Shown: piece after piece, positions 1 through 5,444 of the stretch | Layout: each line of letters starts with the position of its first letter | Position numbering within the stretch: position 1 is the stretch's first letter | Origin: CAIRNS01 sp049508565 | GTDB lineage: Bacteria; Elusimicrobiota; Endomicrobiia; Endomicrobiales; CAIRNS01 | Direction of reading: 5' to 3' | Length of the DNA stretch: 5,444 nt | NCBI GenBank assembly: GCA_049508565.1 | Contig: JBELAT010000141.1 | Span: 1 to 5,444, forward strand | Made by a program: the position numbers and the translations under genes | The notes under the pieces: generated by a model | What the model was told of the DNA's origin: nothing | Seen by the model: only the letters and a program-made list of their open reading frames with translations | Databases searched by the model: none

Positions 1-33
1 AAACTCCTTTATTATCATTCAAAACTACCAATT

Positions 34-61
34 AAAGTCCATTCGGTACGATGCGGACTTT
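34..61. repeat. Inverted repeat / potential hairpin in the leader
   Basis: AAAGTCC at 34-40 is the exact reverse complement of GGACTTT at 55-61. The 14-base loop holds a further short complement, TCG at 43-45 with CGA at 49-51, so an RNA copy could form a two-step hairpin. No uninterrupted T-run follows directly (the next is at 80-85, about 18 bases later), so a classical intrinsic terminator is not well supported. It could be the terminator remnant of an upstream gene, an operator, or chance. Confidence 0.35.
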
Positions 62-310
62 CACAGTGCCATTATGTCCTTTTTTAGTATTTTGAGAATA
101 GACTAATACGTATTTACTGCACTTAATGTCTTTTCTTATAGTCTACAAGTAAACCCTTCTTCTCTTTTACACCTCGTTTATCTCATAATGTGCAAGATTG
201 TTTCACAATTATTTTTCACACGTTTTGATTCTTTTTTCAATCATAATTGTATCATTTAATCATGCAAACCACAGAACATCTAATTAATAGCACTATAGTA
301 TTGGCATGAT

Positions 311-316
311 TATACT
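311..316 (+). promoter_or_regulatory. Possible -10 promoter element (TATACT)
   Basis: TATACT matches five of six bases of the bacterial TATAAT consensus and lies 30 bases before the start codon, which would give a 5' untranslated region of roughly 24 bases containing the Shine-Dalgarno site. No good -35 hexamer lies 16-18 bases upstream. Another weak option is TTGATT at 225-230 with TATCAT at 250-255, spaced 19. The leader is AT-rich enough that such matches arise by chance, so this is a tentative call. Confidence 0.2.
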
Positions 317-335
317 GATGAAACATTCCATATCT

Positions 336-341
336 GAAAGG
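336..341 (+). promoter_or_regulatory. Ribosome binding site of the large multidomain gene
   Basis: GAAAGG ends 5 bases before the ATG at 347, a good Shine-Dalgarno match at suitable spacing. It overlaps an in-frame TGA at 335-337, so the reading frame cannot begin further upstream. Together these fix the start at 347. Confidence 0.7.
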
Positions 342-346
342 TCGTT

Positions 347-454
347 ATGCTGCTGAAACGCATTTCGAATCAGAAATATTTTGCCAAATTTATTACCAGC
401 CTGACCTTGCTGTGTTTCACCTACTCGTTTATTTTTCACCAGGCGGCGTTGGGC
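347..454 (+). other. Signal peptide region (residues 1-36)
   Basis: The amino end has positive residues (K4, R5, K10, K14), then an uninterrupted hydrophobic stretch from F15 to F30, then a short polar/small segment HQAALG. Cleavage after A33, A34 or G36 would each leave acceptable small residues; ALG at 34-36 fits the -3/-1 rule best. There is no lipobox: C23 sits inside the hydrophobic core rather than after it. Sec export is inferred; an uncleaved membrane anchor is the alternative. Confidence 0.75.
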
Positions 455-3400
455 ATAACGATGTTGGTCAAGGAGAGCAGGGAAGCTCAACAGCTCGAAA
501 ATAGTGACGAGCAATTGCTGGTTCCCTCCCGGTATGGCCGGATTACGAGCGGTCATTTCAATTCTGACAAGAGGTTGGTTATTTACATTCAGGACTTGCA
601 CTGCAATCCTGAAGTTCAGAAGAATATATCGAAAATATTGCAACTGTTTGACTCAAAGTACGTCCTCAACAAGATATTCCTTGAAGGTGCTCCCGCCGGC
701 AAACTGGATACTTCGCTTTTAGGCTCGGTTCCCGATACCAAGATCCGTGAGAAAATGATTGAAGGCCTGCTCAATAAGGGTCTTCTCAGCGGTGCGGAAT
801 ACTATTCATTAAAATACAACCAAGACAAACTGTATGGTCTTGAAGATTGGGAAACCTACCGCGATAACCTGGAACGATTCAGAAAACTTTCTGAAAACAC
901 TGAAACAAACAAACGTGTTAATGGGCAGATAAGTGCGATGGTTGATGGATTAAAACAGAAATATCTCGACCGGAAACTAAAGAAGATAGAAAAAGTATTC
1001 GACAGTGAGCACAAAGATGGTCGGTATCTCAAGATCGATAGGCTAGGAGAACAGGTCAATGAGCCGGTTGGAGGGTATCCCAACATATCACGATATATAG
1101 AGATTGTTAAGCTCAATAAGGCTATTAAGACTCAACACCTCAACAAAGAGCTTTCAAACTATATCCATGAACTGCAACGAACTGTTCCCATGAAAGTGTA
1201 CATGTCACTGGTTGAAAAGATGAAAGATAACGACAACCGTGAAGAGTTCTATCGCAAGCTAAGCGAAATCGCCAAAAACTATACCCCAGATCTTGATCGC
1301 CGTTTTCCCGAACTGAGACGCTACTTCACATATTTAAAACTAAACTGCAAGATCGACCCGATTTCCATGGTGGATGAAGAGAACCTGTTCCAAGACCGGG
1401 TCATGACAAAGTTCGCGGACCGGTTACTGGACAAAGACCTTATCTTCATGTCGCGAATGTCAAAAGATATGGTTGATTTCGCTGATTTGAAAATGACACC
1501 GAACCAGTTCAAATATTTCAACAATAACAGGGAACAGTTCATGGTGTTACTTCAGAAGTACTTTGAATACGATGAAGTAAAAGACGCGCTTGCGCTGCTG
1601 GACAACGATCAATACTCGAAGTTTTACATGGTAAACTTTCAGCGCAACGAAATCTTTGTCAGAACAATTTCTCAAAACGTAAAAGAACCCGTTCTTTCAA
1701 AAGGTGAAATTAATAATGGTGTCTCACTCCCCGATGGCTATGAAGGCGTCCTCGACCATATGAGGCAGTTCAAAAACATTGATGTGGTGGTCGCTGGAGG
1801 ATTTCACCTTGACGTGGCTAGGTTACTCAAAGACAGAGGAGACTCATATCTAGCCATCACGCCCAACGTCACGCAGAACTATGATACAGTGGTTTATGAA
1901 CAGATGATGCTGGGAAAAATAGACGTACGGAAAATATTTACATCCGCACTAGGACCAGTACTTTTTGAAGCCTTAAGAACGCTTTCCCCAGAACGGCGGG
2001 TGGATGAAAAAGTTATTATTGAAAGGATTATTGCTGAATTTGCCGATGATGCGCAAAATCTAGATTCGAAAGTTCAAGCGGCGCAAATGATATTTCATGA
2101 CTGGAAATCACAATTTCAGGGCAGTCTCAGTGATGTAACTGACAAGTTAATAAATAATCAGTGGACATTTTTCTATAAAGGTCATTTTCTGTTTGGCATC
2201 CAATTCAATGCCAATAGAACGATTAGTCCGATAACGGAGCAGGGCACGGTTGAAGGGCCAATTACAAGCCAAAGTGTTCTTGAGCATGTTAGGGCTAAGA
2301 TTGCCAATAATGTTGAAGCAACACTTGCTGATATCGGTAAAGCAGAAGCGAGCACACAACAAACCGAAGGTGATTTAGGGGCAGTGGGAGCCGCTTCATT
2401 GATACCATTAGAAAAACTTCTTGACGCGATGCATGCTTATTCCGGCGAAAAGAAAAGGATAATAATCGGCGTAGATTATGGCGGCACCGAGATGAAGGTG
2501 CGTGGCATCAGTGTAAACGAGAACGGTTCGCTGGGCGAGATCGTCTTTCGCCGTGATGAGCCCACGGGGCAAAGAACGCCCGAACAGCTTTTTGAAGCTG
2601 TCGCGCAAGCTGTTAAATCTGCCCGGGATTCATTAAGGTCCAGAGCATTTGAAGTCTTGCCGCTCGTCGGGATCGGTATGCCGGGTCGATTCATTATTGA
2701 ATCCGGAGATATGGTGATCAAAGGCAGTGTTGATAATATCGCGCTCAAAGACGGCCAAGAAGCCTTTAATGATGTTCGTCCGGCTAGAATTCTTACTCCC
2801 CTTATATCGATGAGTGTTTATGTCAACAATGATGCCGTCGCACAGATGGCTAAAGGACTTAACGAGCTCCGGCTAGATCGTGATGCAAAAGATCTCAAGG
2901 GTAACCGGATCACCGCGGAGGATCTCGCAGGTCAGACGATTGGGAACATCAGTCCCGGTACCGGCCTTGGCGGAGGGTTTAATAGAGACGGCGAGTTTTT
3001 TACGGACGGTCAGATATGGGATATGGATTTAGGCAAAGATACTGTTATTAGTGTTCCCATTGGTGTTGATGGAAAGGAAGTAGAGGTATCATTTGAAGGC
3101 TCGGGCATTGCCGAGGACTTTTATAGCGGCAAAGCTTTTAAACGTGTTATGAGAGCGATCGATACTGCAGCGGAACACAACCACGTGCCTCTTGTTTTCA
3201 GGCCGCTGGTCGGCAATGACGAAAATCGGGTAAGCGGGAAACTCTTGAGTGACATTGTTGGCGGTTTGCCTGTCGATGCTCGTACTCAGATGATTACCAG
3301 CTCCTTAATCGAATATTTTGCGCAGGCACACAAAGACATAATTGAGCATATATATCGAGGGGATATTCCCAAAAAGGATAACGCTGCCCGGTGGCCCGCA

Positions 3401-5444
3401 TCCGATCAGCACGCTGTCAAAGGAACGCGCTATTTTGGCCTTGGAGGGAGTATCGCATCGAGTCTCTTCGGGATGGCTGTCAACTTGAGGACCCAGGAAC
3501 TGCTGGACAGTCAAACCATCCGTTTATTTCTATGGAATAGGAATGCGGCACAACAGCAGCAAGACCGTGACAAGATTGCGATGTTCAGGGCAATGAAGCC
3601 TGACAAGGATGAGATTGCCGCTCATAACGACCGATGGGTAGTACTTTCCGGAGGCCGGGAGACACCTGCAGCCGGGGCTGAGACCGTTTTAGGAATGAGT
3701 GTCAATGGCGGATTTTCGGGAGACTTGAACGATCATCATGGTTTTTTCTCTGATGCCCGTATCATCTTCTCAAAAGTATCGTACTATTTAACAACGGGTG
3801 AAGGCAATACGTATAAGCTTAACAAGTCGGCAGATTTCACTCTGGAAAACGGTGTTTTTACACAATGGTATGACATTCAGACACCGCACGGAGAAATTCG
3901 TTTAAAACAAGAAACGTTCATACCAGCGATCGGGAAAGGAAGATTCATAACCGTCATCACGGTTATCAAGGCGCCGGAAACCATTGCGGGTAACCTCTCG
4001 CTGGGTGTGAGCGCTCAGACATCGTTTAGACAATGGAAGATCTGGTGGGATAATTTCCTGGGATATATGGGGACAACCTTCAAACGTTTCGCTCCCGAAA
4101 ACCCGGAGATCGCCACGGTGAAGCGGCAGAGTAACGGTGTATTTATAAGCGCGCAGGATGGCGATGTCACTGTAAGCGCGGGGATAATCGGAAACAGCGA
4201 AGCGCACGTTCCCGCAAACGGCTCAAGCGGGTTGGATGTCGAATATAAAATTACGCCCGGCAAAGAATTGCTTATCGCGGCCGTTGGCGGGGAATTTAGC
4301 GAAGTAGAAGTCAGTGACAGGCTAACTCAAACAATCAACGAAAAAAAACTAAAAGAAGAAACGATTAGCATTAACAATACCGCGGTCAATAATGGAGCCG
4401 CTATACAGGTATCTCCCTCGGTTGACGGGGCATTCCAGCAGTCGCGTCAGTCACTTTTTAAAACGTTTGAATTTATTAAGACTATTTCGGGGCACCGTTA
4501 TTTCGCGTTCACGGCTGGGTTGACGAAATGGTGGCGTCAGACCTTCGGGCGGGATTCAGCTCACGCCAGCAGAGCGGCTATTGTCGTGGGAGAGTTTGAC
4601 AAAGTCCGCGCGGATATGGACACGAAATTTGCCCACCAACTGCTTGACCACATCGGACTTTTTGGCCGGGGCGGTTTCCTCGGGCTGGGTGGTCCGTTTC
4701 TATTTCCTCAATTGAGGGTGCCGGGAAAAATACCCCACCGGATAAACGGCACTGATGGAACGGTAAACTATCTCGGTGTCGATCAAACGTCACTCCTGGT
4801 GAGCACTTTGCGGGATTATTTATTCTGGAGCGGCGATGAAGCGTACATTGGGGAACGCTGGGAAAATCTTGAGCGATTGATAGAAGCCATTATCCACGAA
4901 GATGTTGACGGCGACCTCTTAATAGAGAATGGGCCGGGTTTTGAGTCGTTTGGTAATCTGGGAGTAGACACACAATGGAAAGATGTTTCCTGGTCCCGCT
5001 GGAACAGGACGCTGGAAGTGCAGATATACCAGTGGAAAGCGTTCAGCGATGCCATCGAGCTTGCCGATAGTGCGATGGAGTTTTTGCCAGAGAAGCGAGT
5101 TGAGATTGCAGCAAAGAAGGAAAAATGGGAAGTAAGAAAAAGTCTTTTAGAAGCCAGGATCAAAGAAGTTTTCTGGAACGAGAAAGAGGGCTACTATTAC
5201 GACTCGGTATTCGGGTTAAAACTGGGCCCTATCAATATCATATTGCATCGCTCTAAAATAAAATCTCCTGAACGCTATACGTTTCCTTACTCACTTGGGT
5301 TCGATGAAGCGGTCTTCCCGCCGAAGGAACACGCGGCCCATGTGAGAAATGCGTTATCAATCCTTCAGAAAGAGTTCACCCGGGACTGGGGCATACTGGT
5401 GGAAGTGCCGGATGAGTCATCGCAAGGATTGATCTTCAAAATTT
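347..5444 (+). CDS. Giant exported multidomain protein: EreA/ChaN-like + ROK-like + glycogen-debranching-like (3' partial)
   Basis: One uninterrupted frame of at least 1699 codons runs off the right edge. The ATG is chosen because a good Shine-Dalgarno precedes it, an in-frame TGA lies just upstream at 335-337, and the first 36 residues form a signal peptide. The next in-frame ATG (461, residue 39) would lose that peptide. Domains in order: signal peptide 1-36; EreA/ChaN/TraB-like domain about 74-508 (H85, E113, E166, R433, H487); helical spacer 509-700; ROK-fold domain 701-1056 (DYGGT at 710-714, NNDA with D829, GTGLGGG at 871-877); debranching-enzyme-like beta domain 1097-1327 and (alpha/alpha)6 glycosidase from 1366 (FGRDS, TQWKD, LEVQ). 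Each module has family relatives that act alone, so the fusion is odd. Only three cysteines occur (23, 86, 334). Inferred: secreted or envelope-associated carbohydrate-active protein, possibly Omnitrophota-like. Joint function and true length are unknown. Confidence 0.93.
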   Translation, partial: MLLKRISNQKYFAKFITSLTLLCFTYSFIFHQAALGITMLVKESREAQQLENSDEQLLVPSRYGRITSGHFNSDKRLVIYIQDLHCNPEVQKNISKILQLFDSKYVLNKIFLEGAPAGKLDTSLLGSVPDTKIREKMIEGLLNKGLLSGAEYYSLKYNQDKLYGLEDWETYRDNLERFRKLSENTETNKRVNGQISAMVDGLKQKYLDRKLKKIEKVFDSEHKDGRYLKIDRLGEQVNEPVGGYPNISRYIEIVKLNKAIKTQHLNKELSNYIHELQRTVPMKVYMSLVEKMKDNDNREEFYRKLSEIAKNYTPDLDRRFPELRRYFTYLKLNCKIDPISMVDEENLFQDRVMTKFADRLLDKDLIFMSRMSKDMVDFADLKMTPNQFKYFNNNREQFMVLLQKYFEYDEVKDALALLDNDQYSKFYMVNFQRNEIFVRTISQNVKEPVLSKGEINNGVSLPDGYEGVLDHMRQFKNIDVVVAGGFHLDVARLLKDRGDSYLAITPNVTQNYDTVVYEQMMLGKIDVRKIFTSALGPVLFEALRTLSPERRVDEKVIIERIIAEFADDAQNLDSKVQAAQMIFHDWKSQFQGSLSDVTDKLINNQWTFFYKGHFLFGIQFNANRTISPITEQGTVEGPITSQSVLEHVRAKIANNVEATLADIGKAEASTQQTEGDLGAVGAASLIPLEKLLDAMHAYSGEKKRIIIGVDYGGTEMKVRGISVNENGSLGEIVFRRDEPTGQRTPEQLFEAVAQAVKSARDSLRSRAFEVLPLVGIGMPGRFIIESGDMVIKGSVDNIALKDGQEAFNDVRPARILTPLISMSVYVNNDAVAQMAKGLNELRLDRDAKDLKGNRITAEDLAGQTIGNISPGTGLGGGFNRDGEFFTDGQIWDMDLGKDTVISVPIGVDGKEVEVSFEGSGIAEDFYSGKAFKRVMRAIDTAAEHNHVPLVFRPLVGNDENRVSGKLLSDIVGGLPVDARTQMITSSLIEYFAQAHKDIIEHIYRGDIPKKDNAARWPASDQHAVKGTRYFGLGGSIASSLFGMAVNLRTQELLDSQTIRLFLWNRNAAQQQQDRDKIAMFRAMKPDKDEIAAHNDRWVVLSGGRETPAAGAETVLGMSVNGGFSGDLNDHHGFFSDARIIFSKVSYYLTTGEGNTYKLNKSADFTLENGVFTQWYDIQTPHGEIRLKQETFIPAIGKGRFITVITVIKAPETIAGNLSLGVSAQTSFRQWKIWWDNFLGYMGTTFKRFAPENPEIATVKRQSNGVFISAQDGDVTVSAGIIGNSEAHVPANGSSGLDVEYKITPGKELLIAAVGGEFSEVEVSDRLTQTINEKKLKEETISINNTAVNNGAAIQVSPSVDGAFQQSRQSLFKTFEFIKTISGHRYFAFTAGLTKWWRQTFGRDSAHASRAAIVVGEFDKVRADMDTKFAHQLLDHIGLFGRGGFLGLGGPFLFPQLRVPGKIPHRINGTDGTVNYLGVDQTSLLVSTLRDYLFWSGDEAYIGERWENLERLIEAIIHEDVDGDLLIENGPGFESFGNLGVDTQWKDVSWSRWNRTLEVQIYQWKAFSDAIELADSAMEFLPEKRVEIAAKKEKWEVRKSLLEARIKEVFWNEKEGYYYDSVFGLKLGPINIILHRSKIKSPERYTFPYSLGFDEAVFPPKEHAAHVRNALSILQKEFTRDWGILVEVPDESSQGLIFKI
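566..1870 (+). other. EreA/ChaN/TraB (TIKI)-superfamily-like domain, residues about 74-508
   Basis: The segment starts with a beta strand and the motif VIYIQDLHCNP (H85), where ChaN-type proteins have a Gly-Glu-x-His motif; here Asp83 stands in for the Glu. A second strand ends in IFLEGAP (E113), then YGLEDW (E166). Near the end are an arginine motif, QRNEIF (R433), and the closing strand VVVAGGFHLD (H487), matching the family's terminal G-x-x-H, followed by AITPNV. Members include haem-binding ChaN, erythromycin esterase, TraB/GumN and the Tiki metalloprotease, so the fold does not define a substrate; hydrolase or metal/haem binding are both possible. Residues about 190-430 form a long, Lys/Glu-rich helical insertion between the motifs. 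C86 and C334 are the only cysteines of the mature protein. Confidence 0.65.
1871..2446 (+). other. Helical spacer between domains, residues about 509-700
   Basis: I recognise no enzyme motif here. The first part (about 509-590) is charged and predicted helical by eye. A short aromatic stretch around 605-620 (WTFFYKGHFLFGIQF) is strand-like rather than membrane-spanning. The rest (about 620-700) is rich in Ala, Glu, Gln and Thr with Gly/Ala-rich residues near 680-685, typical of a flexible linker before the ROK-like module. Confidence 0.5.
2447..3514 (+). other. ROK/hexokinase-fold domain with altered sugar and zinc motifs, residues about 701-1056
   Basis: Motifs occur in ROK order: phosphate-1 loop IIGVDYGGTEMK (D710, G712-T714), GIGMPGR at 775-781, VNNDAVA with the expected catalytic base D829, and the phosphate-2 loop SPGTGLGGG at 870-877. 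A closing GLGGSIAS near 1031-1038 matches the adenosine-motif region. ROK proteins are sugar kinases or sugar-sensing repressors; there is no DNA-binding helix-turn-helix here. The usual GEIGHM motif is instead GQIWDM at 888-893, losing Glu and His. The usual C-x-C-G-x-x-G-C-L-E pattern aligns with VSFEGSGIAE at 914-923, keeping Gly, Glu and the following SG but losing every cysteine. The zinc site is therefore absent and sugar binding changed. It may be a degenerate kinase used for binding; some non-zinc sugar kinases also lack these residues. Confidence 0.75.
3635..4327 (+). other. Glycogen-debranching-type N-terminal beta domain, residues about 1097-1327
   Basis: The segment DHHGFFSDARIIFSKVSYYL (about 1129-1148) resembles the 'GFF-D-TR-LS' opening of bacterial and archaeal debranching-enzyme N-terminal domains. 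It is followed by alternating strands with the pattern of acidic or aromatic residues, TFIPAIGKGRFITVITVI near 1191-1208, and more strands to about 1315 ending in the conserved-looking KITPGKELLIAAVGG. The tryptophan-rich patch RQWKIWWDNF near 1228-1237 is a candidate glycan-contact surface. In this family the beta domain packs on the helical catalytic domain that follows. A short Lys/Asn-rich linker (about 1328-1365) joins the two. Confidence 0.6.
4442..5444 (+). other. Amylo-alpha-1,6-glucosidase-like (alpha/alpha)6 domain, cut at window edge, residues 1366 onward
   Basis: AGLTKWWRQTFGRDSA (about 1390-1405) aligns with the 'AG-PWF-T-FGRDS' block that opens debranching-enzyme C-terminal domains. 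Next come GKIPHRIN at 1460-1467 (family 'G-IPN'), GVDQTSLLV at 1478-1486, YLFWSGDEAYI at 1491-1501, a DGDLL turn at 1521-1525, DTQWKD at 1541-1546 and RTLEVQIYQWKAF at 1554-1566 (family 'VE-NALWY'). D1546 occupies the place of the family's T-W-M-D aspartate, a candidate general acid. VFWNEKEGYYYDSV near 1608-1621 is another family-like helix-turn. Expected activity: hydrolysis of alpha-glucosidic linkages, with exact specificity unreadable. The helical toroid is not finished at 5444. Other (alpha/alpha)6 families such as GH63 or GH15 are less likely alternatives. Confidence 0.7.

Larger units (their letters stand above)
1..346. other. AT-rich leader / intergenic region without a convincing gene
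   Basis: This stretch is visibly richer in A and T than the gene that follows and has frequent stops in most frames. One + frame stays open from base 2 to a TAA at 104-106 (34 codons) and could be the tail of an upstream gene entering from the left, but it has no recognisable motif and may be chance. No tRNA, riboswitch or long reverse-strand frame was recognised. It holds the inverted repeat at 34-61, a small ATTGT/ACAAT inverted repeat at 197-209, several T-rich runs and the ribosome binding site of the large gene. It most likely carries that gene's promoter and 5' untranslated region. Confidence 0.6.

Noticed and set aside
55..86. Intrinsic terminator using GGAC (55-58) and GTCC (76-79) before the T-run
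   Set aside because: The stem would be only 4 bp with a 17-base loop, too weak for a terminator, and it competes with the better 34-61 pairing.
2..106. 34-codon open stretch ending in TAA, possible 3' end of an upstream gene
   Set aside because: Too short and motif-free to call; kept only as a note in the leader entry.
306..356. 16-codon upstream frame overlapping the start codon of the large gene, possible leader peptide
   Set aside because: No Shine-Dalgarno upstream and no attenuator-type structure; an AT-rich leader yields such frames by chance.
293..643. Reverse-strand frame of 116 codons overlapping the leader and start of the large gene
   Set aside because: It lies mostly antisense to the signal peptide and first domain, shows no recognisable motif, and the + frame there is far more protein-like.
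504..722. Short + strand frame inside the first domain
   Set aside because: It is out of frame with the large gene, whose residues in this stretch carry family motifs (H85, E113).
3902..4263. Two overlapping reverse-strand frames of 82-101 codons
   Set aside because: Both are antisense to the beta domain of the debranching-like module and have no motif or ribosome binding site of note.
4816..5163. Reverse-strand frame of 115 codons
   Set aside because: Antisense to the catalytic glycosidase domain, serine-rich low-information translation, no family resemblance.
1..5444. CRISPR array, tandem repeats, insertion sequence or RNA gene
   Set aside because: No regularly spaced direct repeats, transposase motifs, terminal inverted repeats, or tRNA/rRNA signatures were seen on either strand.

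Overview
The window is almost entirely one protein-coding gene. After about 346 bases of AT-rich, apparently non-coding leader, a single + strand reading frame opens at an ATG at 347 and runs without a stop to the last base (5444). That is at least 1699 codons, and the gene continues past the window edge. I translated every codon of this frame and found no stop or frameshift. Because the frame has no stop inside the window, a plain ORF list can miss it, while short antisense frames overlapping it can look like genes.

Layout: 1-346 is leader DNA with a 7-bp inverted repeat at 34-61, weak promoter-like sequence, and a Shine-Dalgarno site at 336-341. The protein starts with a Sec-type signal peptide (residues 1 to about 36). 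Next comes a domain resembling the EreA/ChaN/TraB (TIKI) hydrolase superfamily (about 74-508), then a helical spacer (about 509-700). A ROK/hexokinase-fold domain follows (about 701-1056), in which the zinc site and the GExGH sugar-binding motif are replaced. Last is a glycogen-debranching-enzyme-like glycosidase with an N-terminal beta-rich domain (about 1097-1327) and a (alpha/alpha)6 catalytic domain (about 1366 to beyond 1699), cut by the window.

Organism: a bacterium of moderate GC. Very large multidomain exported proteins that mix metabolic-enzyme-like modules recall the uncultured Omnitrophota and the wider PVC group. This is inference from architecture and general knowledge; no marker gene is present to prove it.

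How the parts may work together: the signal peptide predicts export, the last module predicts action on an alpha-glucan or related oligosaccharide, and the middle ROK-like module looks more suited to binding sugar or scaffolding than to ATP-dependent phosphorylation outside the cytoplasm. The near absence of cysteine (none in the last 1365 visible residues) fits an extracytoplasmic life. The combination looks unusual and is the main item of interest; its joint function is unknown.
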